NCBI GenBank assembly: GCA_003169695.1
Contig: PNAS01000042.1
Span: forward strand, 3,419 to 67,418
DNA length: 64,000 bases
Direction of reading: 5' to 3'
Source: Spartobacteria bacterium
GTDB lineage: Bacteria; Verrucomicrobiota; Verrucomicrobiia; Chthoniobacterales; UBA10450
Part shown: positions 8,517 through 17,469 of the stretch, in pieces
Layout of the letters: each line of letters opens with the position of its first letter
Position numbering within the stretch: the first letter of the stretch is position 1
The notes under the pieces: generated by a model
Seen by the model: only the letters and a program-made list of their open reading frames with translations
Database searches by the model: none
Told to the model about the DNA's origin: nothing
Position numbers and translations under genes: made by a program

Positions 8517-8870
8517 TTATTCGTCGACGATGACTCGATTCACTACGCGGGTCTCGCCCGTGCCGTCATAATAGACATGGACGCGTGTGCCGGGTTTGAT
8601 CATCGAGGCTTCGATGTCCCTCCCGGCCTTGTTTACGTAATGGACGGTCTTGCCCAAAACATAACTGATCGGATCAACCGCAGTCGTTTTCACGACGATC
8701 GTTTTCCCCGGCGTGAACGTCGTGACCGTTCCATCCGTGGTGGTCGTGGTGGTTTCGGTTGTGGTCGTGGCAGGGTTTGTGGTTGTCGTTTCACTCGTGG
8801 TCGTGCTTGTCTGCGCGAAAGCCAACGGGGCCATCAACGCGCAAGCGAGACTTAGGATTGTTCGTTTCAT
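8517..8870 (-). CDS. Small Thr-rich exported protein, function unknown
   Basis: A 117-aa protein with a clear signal peptide (MKRTILSLACALMAPLAFA, cut about residue 19). A strongly biased Thr/Ser/Glu stretch of about 30 residues (TTTSETTTT, TTTETTTTTT) follows, then a compact C-terminal part (GKTIVVKTTAVDPISYVLG; SMIKPGTRVHVYYDGTGE) that looks like a small beta-rich domain. I recognise no named family, though the C-terminal pattern recurs in small exported verrucomicrobial proteins as far as I recall. The gene is bounded downstream by a strong terminator and is divergent from purL. The Thr run could be a flexible or glycosylated linker; that is inference. Confidence 0.75.
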   Translation of the reverse strand: MKRTILSLACALMAPLAFAQTSTTTSETTTTNPATTTTETTTTTTDGTVTTFTPGKTIVVKTTAVDPISYVLGKTVHYVNKAGRDIEASMIKPGTRVHVYYDGTGETRVVNRVIVDE

Positions 8871-9084
8871 AATATTCCCTTTCGTTTGTTTGTTTTGAAT
8901 TAACGCTGCCCAAGTTTCGTATTGCGAGCAGCGTCCGGACGGCTCGTGACGAGTGTCCGTCGTGAAAAGTTGGACTGATCAAGGCAACCCCCTATTCACT
9001 CGCGCGCCAAAAAAAGTTCGCCGATTGACTCCAAAAGCTTTCACGAGTTGAGCGACTGGTCACATCGGCTAACGTGCGCAGCAG

Positions 9085-11409
9085 ATGCCTGCCACTGCCG
9101 ATCCTCCCATCACACCTGAACTCGCTGCGAAACACGGTCTGACGCTGGACGAGTTCGAGCGCATCAAGAAGATTCTCGGCCGCGACCCCAATTTTACCGA
9201 GATCGGCATTTTCTCGGTAATGTGGAGCGAGCACTGCTCTTACAAGAACTCCCGGCGCGAGCTGAAAAAATTTCCCACGAGCGGGCCAAACATTCTCGTC
9301 AAGGCGGGGGAGGAAAACGCGGGCGTCGTCGATATCGGTGACGGCTGGGCGGTGGCATTCAAAATCGAGAGCCACAACCACCCAAGCGCAATCGAGCCTT
9401 TCCAAGGCGCGGCCACCGGCGTTGGCGGCATCATTCGCGATATCTTCACCATGGGCGCGCGGCCGGAGTTTCTTCTCAACTCACTGCGATTCGGCCCGAT
9501 TGTAGCGCGAGCTTCCAGCTTGCGGCCCAATGAAGATCGCAAGCTGGAAGCTCGCGCTACTCTGGCCAACCGACGGCTCTTTACCGGGGTGATCGCAGGC
9601 ATTGCACATTACGGCAACTGCGTCGGTGTTCCGACCATTGGCGGCGAGATCTACTTCGACGAGAGCTTCGAAGGGAATCCGCTCATAAACGTCTTTTGTC
9701 TCGGCGTTTTACGACATGAACAACTCGCCCGCGGCGCCGCGAGCGGTATCGGCAATCCGGTCTTCTATGTCGGCGCTGAAACGGGCCGCGACGGTTTGGC
9801 AGGCGCCGCTTTTGCCTCACGCGAGCTGACGGAAGAATCCCGCGAAGATCGCCCGGCAGTGCAAGTCGGCGACCCCTTTAAGGAGAAATTACTCCTGGAA
9901 GCTTGCCTGGAATTGCTCGCTACAGATGCCGTCGCGGGGATCCAAGACATGGGAGCGGCGGGACTCACCTGCTCAACCTGTGAAACAGCGAGTCGCGGCG
10001 GCACCGGCGTCGAGATCGATCTCGCAAAGGTCCCCAAACGCGAGCCGGGCATGACGCCGTATGAGATTCTTCTCAGCGAATCGCAGGAGCGAATGCTTAT
10101 CATCGCAAAGCGCGGTCGCGAAGACGTAGTGCGCGAAGTCTTTGAAAAATGGGACGTGCCCTGCGCGGAAATCGGTCGCGTAACCGATGACGGCATGATG
10201 CGCGTGCGCAACAACGGAACACTCGCTGCGGAAATCCCCGCGAAGCCGCTGGCAGATGAAGCGCCACTTTATTCCCGCGAAGCGGTTGCGCCGCCGCCCA
10301 CACCGCCGATCGATTTGGCGAGCATTCCCGTGATCGATAATCATGAAGCGCTGCGGCGGTTGCTGCGTGATCCAACGATTGCTTCAAAAAACTGGGTCTA
10401 CCGCCAATACGATCACATGGTCCGCACTGGCACGGTCGTGTTGCCCGGTTCAGACGCCGCCGTCTTTCGCGTCCGCGACGCGAACAAGATTTTGGCGGCG
10501 ACTACGGACTGCAACTCGCTTTATTGCCGGCTCGATCCTCGTGAAGGCGGCCGCATCGCGGTCGCGGAAGCCGCGCGGAATTTGACCTGCTCTGGCGCGA
10601 GGCCCCTCGCCGTGACGGACAATTTGAACTTCGGCAATCCCTACAAGCCAGAGAATTTCTGGCAGTTGCGCGAGGCGGTGGAGGGTTTGTCCGAAACATG
10701 CCGCGCCTTCGGCACTCCGGTCGTCGGCGGAAATGTTTCTCTATATAATGAAAGCCCCGCCGGAGTCGTCGATCCGACTCCGACGGTGGCGATGGTCGGC
10801 CTGATCGAAAACGAACTGCACATCACAACGCAGTTTTTCAAGAGTGCCGGCGATGTGATCATCCTCGTCGGCGAAATCGGAGATGAAATGGGTGCGACCC
10901 ATTTTCTGAAAGTCTGCCATGGCCGCAAGGAAGGCATGCCGCCCCGGCTCGACATTGCGCGCGAACTGGCCGTGCAAGATTCCGTGCGCGATCTGATCCG
11001 TGCGGGCCTCGTCAGAAGCGCCCATGATTGTTCTGAAGGCGGGCTCGCCGTCGCGCTCGCCGAGTCATGTTTTAATCCGCAAGGCCTTCTCGGGGCCGAA
11101 ATCGATGTAGCGCACGCTTCCAGCTTGCGAAACAACGGTCACAAGCTGGAAGCTTGTGCGACTTTATTTAACGAATCGCAATCGCGCATTGTAATTTCGT
11201 GCGCGCCGAACAACGCGGAAAAAATTCTGTCCATCCTGCGGTCAGAAAATGTTCCCTCCAGTTTGCTCGGCCGCGTTGCGACGAAAACGCTTCAGATAAG
11301 GACGGCCGGATCCGAGCTATCGTGGTCGATCGTCGATCTTTATGACGATTGGTTTAACGCCATTCGCCGCGCCGTTGAGACCGAGACGGAACCGGTGCCG
11401 AGTTTGTAG
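9085..11409 (+). CDS. purL: Phosphoribosylformylglycinamidine synthase subunit II
   Basis: ATP-dependent amidation of FGAR in purine synthesis. This is the small, Bacillus-type PurL, which needs PurS and PurQ; neither is in the window. Conserved pieces: [80 protein letters not shown] and [15 protein letters not shown]. At 774 aa it is about 30 longer than usual, because two copies of one palindromic repeat are translated in frame: [20 protein letters not shown] (about 140-160) and [19 protein letters not shown] (about 675-693). Neither breaks a conserved motif. It is followed 49 bp later by purF and then purM. Confidence 0.95.
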   Translation: MPATADPPITPELAAKHGLTLDEFERIKKILGRDPNFTEIGIFSVMWSEHCSYKNSRRELKKFPTSGPNILVKAGEENAGVVDIGDGWAVAFKIESHNHPSAIEPFQGAATGVGGIIRDIFTMGARPEFLLNSLRFGPIVARASSLRPNEDRKLEARATLANRRLFTGVIAGIAHYGNCVGVPTIGGEIYFDESFEGNPLINVFCLGVLRHEQLARGAASGIGNPVFYVGAETGRDGLAGAAFASRELTEESREDRPAVQVGDPFKEKLLLEACLELLATDAVAGIQDMGAAGLTCSTCETASRGGTGVEIDLAKVPKREPGMTPYEILLSESQERMLIIAKRGREDVVREVFEKWDVPCAEIGRVTDDGMMRVRNNGTLAAEIPAKPLADEAPLYSREAVAPPPTPPIDLASIPVIDNHEALRRLLRDPTIASKNWVYRQYDHMVRTGTVVLPGSDAAVFRVRDANKILAATTDCNSLYCRLDPREGGRIAVAEAARNLTCSGARPLAVTDNLNFGNPYKPENFWQLREAVEGLSETCRAFGTPVVGGNVSLYNESPAGVVDPTPTVAMVGLIENELHITTQFFKSAGDVIILVGEIGDEMGATHFLKVCHGRKEGMPPRLDIARELAVQDSVRDLIRAGLVRSAHDCSEGGLAVALAESCFNPQGLLGAEIDVAHASSLRNNGHKLEACATLFNESQSRIVISCAPNNAEKILSILRSENVPSSLLGRVATKTLQIRTAGSELSWSIVDLYDDWFNAIRRAVETETEPVPSL
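9502..9560. repeat. Palindromic repeat A, copy 1 (in frame in purL)
   Basis: A 23-bp perfect inverted repeat (arm begins GTAGCGCGAGCTTCCAGC) around a 13-bp spacer. It is translated in frame inside purL and falls between LRFGPI and the conserved [11 protein letters not shown] block, where Bacillus-type PurL has no such segment. Confidence 0.95.
11107..11162. repeat. Palindromic repeat A, copy 2 (in frame in purL)
   Basis: A diverged copy of repeat A (arm begins GTAGCGCACGCTTCCAGC; the other arm ends in GAAGCTTGTGCGAC). It is read in the same frame as copy 1, giving [18 protein letters not shown] before the conserved [10 protein letters not shown] of PurL. Confidence 0.93.
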
Positions 11410-11458
11410 ACAATTGTCGCGATTGATTCGCGATTCGATTAGCGGATGCTTGCTCACG

Positions 11459-12952
11459 ATGTCGTTTGAATCGGCGGTGGATACCGAACACCCAGCACTC
11501 GCGTTTCCCCAGCATGAGTGCGGGATCTTCGCGGTCTTCGGCCATCCGAATGCCGCGGTGCTGACTTACTATGGCCTCTTCGCCCTGCAGCACCGCGGGC
11601 AGGAGAGTGCGGGAATCGTGACGAGCAACGGGCCTGGCTCCACCTTCCAACTTCATCGAGACATGGGGTTGGTCTCACAGGTTTTCGGCGCCGACGAGCT
11701 TGAGCGGTTGAGGGGCACCCGTGCGGTCGGGCACGCTCGTTATTCCACCACCGGCTCGAGCACACTAAAAAACGCGCAGCCATTCGTGGTCGATTGTTTC
11801 CGCGGCCAGATCGCGGTGGCGCACAATGGCAATCTGATTAATGCCGCCGTGCTGCGCGATGAGTTGGAGAGCAAAGGTTCCATTTTCCAGACGACAGCCG
11901 ACAGCGAAATCATTCCGCACCTCCTCGCGCAACCGTCGAAAAATGGCGGGAGCCCGCTGAGCGTGCTGCGGCGCCTGGAGGGCGCCTTCAGCCTCATCAT
12001 CATGAGCGAGAGTGAGATTATCGGAGTGCGCGACCCGTTCGGCTTCCGGCCGCTTGTTCTTGGCAAACTCGACGGCGCTTACATCCTTGCCTCTGAAACC
12101 TGCGCGTTCGATCTCGTGCACGCGGAATTCATTCGCGAAGTGGAGCCGGGCGAGGTGGTCATCATCAGCGAAGCCGGAATCAGATCCGAACGGCCGTTCC
12201 CACCCGAAGAGCAGGCTTTTTGCATGTTCGAGTACGTTTATTTTTCCCGGCCGGACAGCATCATGGGTGGTATCAACGTCGCGAAGGTCCGCACCGAAAT
12301 GGGACGCGAACTGGCGAGAAAGTTTCCCGTCGAAGCGGATATCGTCGTGCCGGTTCCGGATTCAGGAAACTATGCGGCGCTTGGATTCGCGCATGAGCTA
12401 AACATTCCTTACGAACACGCCTTCGTGCGCAATCACTACATCGGACGCACGTTTCTCCAACCGAGCCAGCTCATTCGCGATTTCGATGTGCGGGTAAAGT
12501 TGAATTTGATCAAGGAAGCGGTGGAAGGGAAGCGAGTCGTGGTCGTGGACGATTCGATCGTGCGCGGGACGACGGCGCGCGCGCGCGTCGTGAATTTGCG
12601 TGAAGCGGGCGCGAAGGAGGTGCACATGCGGGTGAGCTGCCCGCCGCATCGTTTTGCCTGCCACTACGGAATCGATTTTCCCGATCCGGAAAAATTGATC
12701 GCCAACCAGATGCCGATGGATGAAATCTGCAAATATCTCGGGGTGGACAGCCTTGGTTATCTTGACGTGGAAGGGATGGTGCGCGCGACTGGGAAGCCGG
12801 TAAATCAGTTTTGCCTCGCGTGTTTCACCGGCAACTATCCCCTCCCTGTCGATCCTGAACTCGACAAATACATCATGGAAAAACGCGAAGGCCGTTCGAA
12901 AGCTCTCGCGGCCGAGGGAGCGCACCCGACATTGTTTGCGGATTTGAAATAG
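11459..12952 (+). CDS. purF: Amidophosphoribosyltransferase
   Basis: First committed step of purine synthesis: PRPP plus glutamine to phosphoribosylamine. The ORF opens at 11342 inside purL, but the start is placed at ATG 11459, which leaves a propeptide of about 20 residues before the N-terminal nucleophile cysteine in HECGIFAVFGH. Glutaminase motifs: LQHRGQESAG and VGHARYSTTG. The PRPP-binding loop is VVVVDDSIVRGTTA. Cysteines in SCPPHRFACHYG and NQFCLACFTG match the oxygen-sensitive 4Fe-4S Bacillus-type enzyme. The gene lies 49 bp after purL and 48 bp before purM, probably one operon. Confidence 0.95.
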   Translation: MSFESAVDTEHPALAFPQHECGIFAVFGHPNAAVLTYYGLFALQHRGQESAGIVTSNGPGSTFQLHRDMGLVSQVFGADELERLRGTRAVGHARYSTTGSSTLKNAQPFVVDCFRGQIAVAHNGNLINAAVLRDELESKGSIFQTTADSEIIPHLLAQPSKNGGSPLSVLRRLEGAFSLIIMSESEIIGVRDPFGFRPLVLGKLDGAYILASETCAFDLVHAEFIREVEPGEVVIISEAGIRSERPFPPEEQAFCMFEYVYFSRPDSIMGGINVAKVRTEMGRELARKFPVEADIVVPVPDSGNYAALGFAHELNIPYEHAFVRNHYIGRTFLQPSQLIRDFDVRVKLNLIKEAVEGKRVVVVDDSIVRGTTARARVVNLREAGAKEVHMRVSCPPHRFACHYGIDFPDPEKLIANQMPMDEICKYLGVDSLGYLDVEGMVRATGKPVNQFCLACFTGNYPLPVDPELDKYIMEKREGRSKALAAEGAHPTLFADLK

Positions 12953-13000
12953 GCGTCTGCTCTCTTTGTCATTCGTCGACATGAGAAGACTTTCATCGAC

Positions 13001-14023
13001 ATGACAAAACGGAAGAAGGCGTACGCACTCGCCGGCGTCGACGTCGAACTGGGTAATTTCGTGAAGCGCCGAATTCAATTCCGTGTAAAAAGCACCCACG
13101 GTCCCGAAGTTCTTGGGAAAATCGGTGGCTTCGGTGGACTCTTCGCGCCGGACTTTTCCGGCTTGCGCGAGCCTGTGCTGGTTGCGAGCGTTGATGGCGT
13201 CGGAACAAAATTGAAGGTCGCGTTTGCTTTGAATCGGCACGACACCGTCGGCGCCGACCTCGTGAACCATTGCGTAAATGACATCGCCGTTCTTGGCGCG
13301 CGTCCGCTCTTTTTTCTCGACTACATCGGAGCGGAAAAGCTGGAGCCGGGCGTCTTCGGCCAGTTGCTTTCCGGCTTTACCAAGGCGTGCCGCCTAGCGG
13401 GTTGCGCTCTCATTGGCGGTGAAACCGCGCAGATGCCTGGCATCTATCGCAAAGGTGAGTACGACCTCGCCGGCTGCATCGTCGGCGTGGTCGATCGCGC
13501 GAAGATGATAGATGGCAGCAGGATAAAACAGGGCGACGTCATCCTCGGGCTTCCCTCAAACGGGTTGCACACGAACGGATACTCCCTCGCGCGCAAGATT
13601 CTTTTTGAGAAGATGCGGCTCGAGCCGGCATCAACAATCGAAGGCATTAAGCATTCGTTAGGCGCGGAGCTCCTGCGCGTGCACAAAAACTATCAACCGC
13701 TGCTCGCGAAGATTCCCGCAGGGATGATTCGTGGGCTTGCTCATATCACAGGCGGCGGACTGGTCGATAACCTGCCGCGTGTGTTGCCGAAAAATTGCGA
13801 CGCGGCAATCAATACCAAGAGCTGGCGCGTGCCGCCCATCTTCGGGGTGTTGCAACGGAAGGGCAAAGTTGATCGCAGGGAAATGTATCAGGTCTTCAAC
13901 ATGGGCATCGGCATGGTGGCGATTGTTTCAGCCGCGAACGCAGAGGCGGTGTCGCGAAAACTAAGAGCGCAGCCGATCGGTCGGATCGTCGCGGGTTGCG
14001 GGACCACCCGTCTCATTTTTTGA
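13001..14023 (+). CDS. purM: Phosphoribosylformylglycinamidine cyclo-ligase (AIR synthetase)
   Basis: ATP-dependent ring closure of FGAM to AIR, the step after PurL. The 340 aa are full length. Motifs: the Gly-rich loop GGFGGLF, SVDGVGTKLK, HCVNDIAVLGARPLFFLDY, GGETAQMPG, LPSNGLHTNGYSLAR and AHITGGGLVDNLPRVLP. ATG at 13001 gives MTKRKKAYALAGVD, consistent with the usual YKDAGVD N-terminus of the family. It is third in purL-purF-purM. The next gene, an aldo/keto reductase, is 59 bp further on and may or may not be co-transcribed. Confidence 0.95.
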   Translation: MTKRKKAYALAGVDVELGNFVKRRIQFRVKSTHGPEVLGKIGGFGGLFAPDFSGLREPVLVASVDGVGTKLKVAFALNRHDTVGADLVNHCVNDIAVLGARPLFFLDYIGAEKLEPGVFGQLLSGFTKACRLAGCALIGGETAQMPGIYRKGEYDLAGCIVGVVDRAKMIDGSRIKQGDVILGLPSNGLHTNGYSLARKILFEKMRLEPASTIEGIKHSLGAELLRVHKNYQPLLAKIPAGMIRGLAHITGGGLVDNLPRVLPKNCDAAINTKSWRVPPIFGVLQRKGKVDRREMYQVFNMGIGMVAIVSAANAEAVSRKLRAQPIGRIVAGCGTTRLIF

Positions 14024-14082
14024 TGGAGAGTTGTCGGTTTCAGACGATGACATCCTGATAAGGTGGTTCTAACTTTATCGCG

Positions 14083-14982
14083 GTGGAAAGACGGCAGCTC
14101 GGCAAAACGGACATGCAGGTTTCTGTCCTCGGCTTTGGGGGCTCCGAAATCGGCTACGAACACGCATCCGAAGAGACCGTCGCGAGATTGCTGAACAGCG
14201 CGCTCGATGCCGGTCTGAATGTCATCGACACTGCCGAGTGCTACGAAGGCAGTGAAGAACTAATCGGCAAAACGGTCAGCAATCGCCGCAAAGACTTTTA
14301 CCTTTTCACGAAATGCGGTCACCCTCGCGGGATCGGCAGCGAGGATTGGTCGACTCCTTCTCTCCTTGAAAGCATTGAGCGCAGCTTGCGGCGTCTAAAA
14401 ACCGATTGCCTTGATTTGATTCAACTGCACAGCTGCTCGGAATCTGTTCTGCGAAAAGGCGATGCGATCACAGCCCTGCAATCCGCGCGAGAGAAGGGCT
14501 TCTCGCGCTACATAGGATACAGCGGAGATAGTCTCGCGGCGAAATTCGCGGTGGAATCTGGGGCGTTCGATACCCTGCAAACCTCAATCAACATCGCGGA
14601 CCAGGAGTCGATCGAACTCACTCTCCCGCTGGCGCGCGAAAAACAGATGGGCGTTATCGCAAAGCGCCCGATCGCGAATGCCGCCTGGAAGGAACAGCAC
14701 AAGCCAATCGATTCTTATCATCACGCTTATTGGGACCGGCTGAGCAAACTCCATTACGATTTCATTCGACAACGTCCGCTGGAAGAATCGATCGCACGGG
14801 CCTTGCGCTTCACGCTCAGCGTTCCTGGTGTCCATACCGCTATTGTCGGCACAACCAAACCTGAGCGCTGGCTCCAGAACGCGAAAATGATCGAGGCCGG
14901 CCTGCTAAACGAGAGCGAATTCGAAGCGATCCGCGAGCGCTGGGACGACATACGGCCGAGGACTTGGATTGGCCAGATATGA
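14083..14982 (+). CDS. Aldo/keto reductase
   Basis: NAD(P)H-dependent oxidoreductase of the AKR superfamily (TIM barrel), probably cytosolic as no signal is present. The 299 aa show the N-terminal RQLGKTDMQVSVLGFGG, catalytic Asp and Tyr in NVIDTAECYEGSEELIG, the catalytic lysine region FTKCGH, DLIQLHSC, and the C-terminal cofactor segment PGVHTAIVGTTKPERWLQN. The start is GTG at 14083; no stronger start lies closer to the conserved sequence. The substrate cannot be inferred. It follows purM by 59 bp on the same strand. Confidence 0.9.
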   Translation: MERRQLGKTDMQVSVLGFGGSEIGYEHASEETVARLLNSALDAGLNVIDTAECYEGSEELIGKTVSNRRKDFYLFTKCGHPRGIGSEDWSTPSLLESIERSLRRLKTDCLDLIQLHSCSESVLRKGDAITALQSAREKGFSRYIGYSGDSLAAKFAVESGAFDTLQTSINIADQESIELTLPLAREKQMGVIAKRPIANAAWKEQHKPIDSYHHAYWDRLSKLHYDFIRQRPLEESIARALRFTLSVPGVHTAIVGTTKPERWLQNAKMIEAGLLNESEFEAIRERWDDIRPRTWIGQI

Positions 14983-15052
14983 GACAATGCAAGCACAGAG
15001 CCGCGGCTACAGCCAGCATCTAGCCGGACCGTTGATCCCTATAAAGCAATCA

Positions 15053-15081
15053 ACGCGAGCCCTCGCATAGGAAGGCTCGCG
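15053..15081. repeat. Short inverted repeat between converging genes
   Basis: ACGCGAGCC and its complement flank an 11-bp spacer in the gap between the aldo/keto reductase (plus) and the basic protein gene (minus). It could act as a bidirectional terminator, but no T-tract follows on either strand, so it is only listed as a hairpin. Confidence 0.5.
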
Positions 15082-15123
15082 TCAATGCAAAGCGGAATTA
15101 GAAGACTGAGTGTCCGCGTCCGA

Positions 15124-15462
15124 CTATTTCTTGGCAGCCCTGCGTCTCGCCGCCCATCTCGCCTTCATCGCGTCAGAAAGTTTCTTTCTGCCCGCCGCAG
15201 TAAGGCCGCCCTTTTTCTTGGCCGGCGCTTTGGCTGGCGCGGTTCCCTTTCGTTGAGCCCACCGTGCCCGTGCTGCGGCCGCGAGCTTTGCGCGGGTCGC
15301 GGCCGACATCGGCTTGCGCCTGCGGGATCCTTTGCTTGAGGTAGGAGCGCTCGAAGCGCTTGAGCCACCACCCGCGAAGAGTGAGGACAACCGGCGTTCG
15401 AGCGAGTTGATCTGTTGCCTTATTGAAAGAGCTTCCGTTAGTTTTGTAAGAGACAAGTCCAT
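15124..15462 (-). CDS. Lys/Ala/Arg-rich histone-H1-like basic protein
   Basis: A 112-aa, very basic protein likely to bind nucleic acid. An N-terminal helix (LTKLTEALSIRQQINSLERRLSSLF, about 5-29) could mediate dimerisation. A Ser/Gly linker follows, then two copies of a helical motif: MSAATRAKLAAAARARWAQ (about 52-70) and LTAAGRKKLSDAMKARWAA (about 86-104). They are separated by a Pro/Ala/Lys linker (KAPAKKK), and the tail is RRRAAKK. The composition resembles bacterial H1-like proteins, and the repeats resemble NUMOD3-like DNA-binding helices, but no family assignment is certain. It is a single gene with an AT-richer upstream region (15463-15600), between an aldo/keto reductase and tRNA-Val. 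Confidence 0.8.
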   Translation of the reverse strand: MDLSLTKLTEALSIRQQINSLERRLSSLFAGGGSSASSAPTSSKGSRRRKPMSAATRAKLAAAARARWAQRKGTAPAKAPAKKKGGLTAAGRKKLSDAMKARWAARRRAAKK

Positions 15463-15614
15463 GGGCTCCTAGATAGCTCAGCCAAAAATAACTGCAAGCA
15501 AAATACTACAGTAACTTAAAGGCGACCATATGAAGTTACTTGATCGACGTAGAAGAAGCGTTCAAATAAACATAGGCACGACTTGTTTGCCTTGGATATA
15601 GTGGCGCCAGACTC

Positions 15615-15686
15615 GGGCGGTTAGCTCAGTGGTAGAGCGGCTGGTTTACACCCAGTAGGTCGGGGGTTCGAAACCCTCACCGCCCA
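15615..15686 (+). tRNA. tRNA-Val (TAC)
   Basis: A 72-nt cloverleaf by eye: acceptor stem GGGCGGT/ACCGCCC, D-arm GCTC-AGTGGTA-GAGC, anticodon stem GCTGG/CCAGT with loop TTTACAC giving anticodon TAC, and T-arm with TTCGAAA loop. The discriminator base is A and CCA is not encoded. A short T run follows directly. The opposite-strand ORFs at 15646-15859 are shadows of it. Confidence 0.95.
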
Positions 15687-15794
15687 TTTTTCGCCAACCG
15701 AGGCGGGCCATCGCGGAAGTTCCGGTTGTGGATCGAAGGCCCCAGAAGATAGGGCTCAACCAGGAGTTTCTTCGCGACTTGAGCGCCCAGCGAT

Positions 15795-16202
15795 CTACGG
15801 CGAAGCAGTTTGGATTTCCGGCGGCTCCCACAGTTCGATACGATTTCCCTCCGGATCAATTGCCCAACCGAAGTAACCGAACTCCGATTTCTCTGTCCGC
15901 TCGTCCACCTTCACTCCTTCGCGTCGAAGTTGCGCGAGTAAGGTGTCAAGGTCGGCGACCCGAAAATTGATCATGAATGGCTTTTCGCTTGGCGCGAAAT
16001 AATCGCTGTTGGCAGCGAAAGGCGACCCAACCGTATGAGCCTGTCGCTTGGGTGACAGCTCGGCAGGGGCCCCACCCTCCCGAAATGTGACGCCACCATA
16101 TTCTTCCACATCGAGGCCAAGATGTTTCCGTTACCAGTCGCCGAGCTTTTCGGGATCGTTCGCCTCGAAGAAAATTCCGCCAATGCCGGTGATGTGTTTC
16201 AT
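15795..16202 (-). pseudogene. VOC/glyoxalase-family protein with an in-frame stop
   Basis: Reading from ATG 16202 gives MKHITGIGGIFFEANDPEKLGDW, then TAA (16133-16131), then RKHLGLDVEEYGGVTFREGG in the same frame to a stop at 15795. The total would be 135 codons, normal for a single-domain VOC protein. The family has Tyr after the Trp (WYRKHLGL), so one base change from TAC/TAT to TAA explains the stop. The downstream part keeps MINFRVADLDTLLAQLRREGVKV and DPEGNRIELWEPPE, the second beta-alpha-beta-beta-beta module with its metal-ligand glutamate. It is either a recent pseudogene or a base error; initiation downstream would give a non-functional half-domain. Confidence 0.85.
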
Positions 16203-16360
16203 ACATTACGACCTTAAGTCATTTCGTCGGCAGGTGCGCCGGTCATGGCCCTTTCTACCTGCGGTAACAATTGTTGACTCACCATTCGAATTACCTCATT
16301 CGCATCAGGCATGGAATCAGATTCGAAGTGACTGTTCTTCCACCTCGGGGTCGATCACGT

Positions 16361-17321
16361 CTAAACGGCTTGCCCCTCACGCTCGCGTGTCAGCGCACCT
16401 TGTTTTCGACTGAGCCACAAACTAAGGCCGCACCACAGCGCCGCGAGTGGCACCGCGACAAAAGAAATACCCGTCAGGCCGAGGCTCAACCACGTGAGCA
16501 AAGGACAAGACCACACCGATCTGGTCGCCGGCGCGATAGACAAACGTGTCGATGAAGCTCTTGGCTTTGTATTTGTCCTCGAGCCGCAGGACGGTGGAAG
16601 GACTTCGCGCACGGCCGGGACACGGCGAAGTTGCTTGCGCGACGCAGCGTCTGGAAGACTACGAGCAGCGAGAGCAAGGGCATCCAACCCATCGTCAAAA
16701 ACCCGATCACGTTGACGGCCGGGAGAAGGGCGATGGTTATGCCAACTCCAAGCCATTTCAGCAGCCGGACGGTGAGGAAAATCTGCACTAAAATTGTGAG
16801 CGTGTTTACGGAAAGATCTCACCTCCGCCAATCGGAACAGGGGTCGCATCGGGCCTGATGAACTGAGCCGGAAAAATCGAACGCAACACGCGGCCAGTTT
16901 CAGCAAGACCGCGGAAACAAAGAGCAGATTGAGCCGCCCGATTTTCTTGACCACCAACGCCGCGGCCGCCCCGCCGACGATTCCGCCCAGCGTTCCACCC
17001 ACGGCGATGAAAGCAAAGAGCCACTTGTCCTGATCCGTATTGAAAATGTCGGTCATGAATGCCCAGAAGATGGCGACGATAAAAAGATTGAAGACACTTA
17101 CCCAAACAAAAAAAGACCGGCCCACCCAGATTTGTTGCGCCGCCAGAGCCATCTTTCATCAGGAAATAAAAAAGAATAAAGTTCGCGATGAAGAAGCGAT
17201 AGGTGATGGGGATGAACCGACGGCGCGAAGATTTTGCGAAGAGCGCGGAGAAGAGCGCGTTGGCGAGCAGCATCACTACCAATGGTGCCGGTATACATCT
17301 AGGAAAGGTTGTCGAGCCCAC
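16361..17321 (-). pseudogene. Frameshifted MFS-type membrane transporter remnant
   Basis: Conserved transporter sequence is spread over several minus-strand frames. One carries RRRFIPITYRFFIANFILFYF (about 17150-17250). A second carries FFVWVSVFNLFIVAIFWAFM, then FIAVGGTLGGIVGGAAAALVVKKIGRLNLLFVSAVLLKLAA (about 16900-17120). A third carries LKWLGVGITIALLPAVNVIGFLTMGWMPLLSLLVVFQTLRRASNFAVSRP (about 16620-16780), and the second frame resumes with a final membrane segment LTWLSLGLTGISFVAVPLAALW. Together they make one MFS/ATP-ADP-translocase-like protein lacking part of its N-terminus. At least three frame changes are needed, so it is not expressed as a functional protein. The substrate is unknown. 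Confidence 0.8.
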
Positions 17322-17400
17322 CGGCGGACATCAACGGCCCTTTTGAAGACTTATCTCAGCAACTTTTTCATTTTGTCGTCTACAATCGCGCGCCTGGTTG

Positions 17401-17422
17401 GGGCGGTTCACCTGAACCGCCC
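17401..17422. repeat. Palindromic repeat C, GGGCGGTTCA hairpin
   Basis: A perfect 10-bp inverted repeat, GGGCGGTTCA with a 2-nt spacer, sits in the 148-bp gap between the transporter remnant and the epimerase. A related GGCGGT...ACCGCC core occurs in frame inside the SSP411-type gene near 54341. Confidence 0.85.
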
Positions 17423-17469
17423 GAGAGCGATTGGGTCAATTGCCCCTATCTGAATTCGTCCCACGTCGG

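Noticed and set aside
12398-13270. 290-aa minus-strand ORF across purF and purM
   Set aside because: Spans two genes and their gap in antisense; composition is typical of a shadow frame.
15646-15859. Minus-strand ORFs with GGEGFEPPTYWV
   Set aside because: This peptide is the well-known antisense translation of a tRNA gene; the tRNA-Val cloverleaf explains it.
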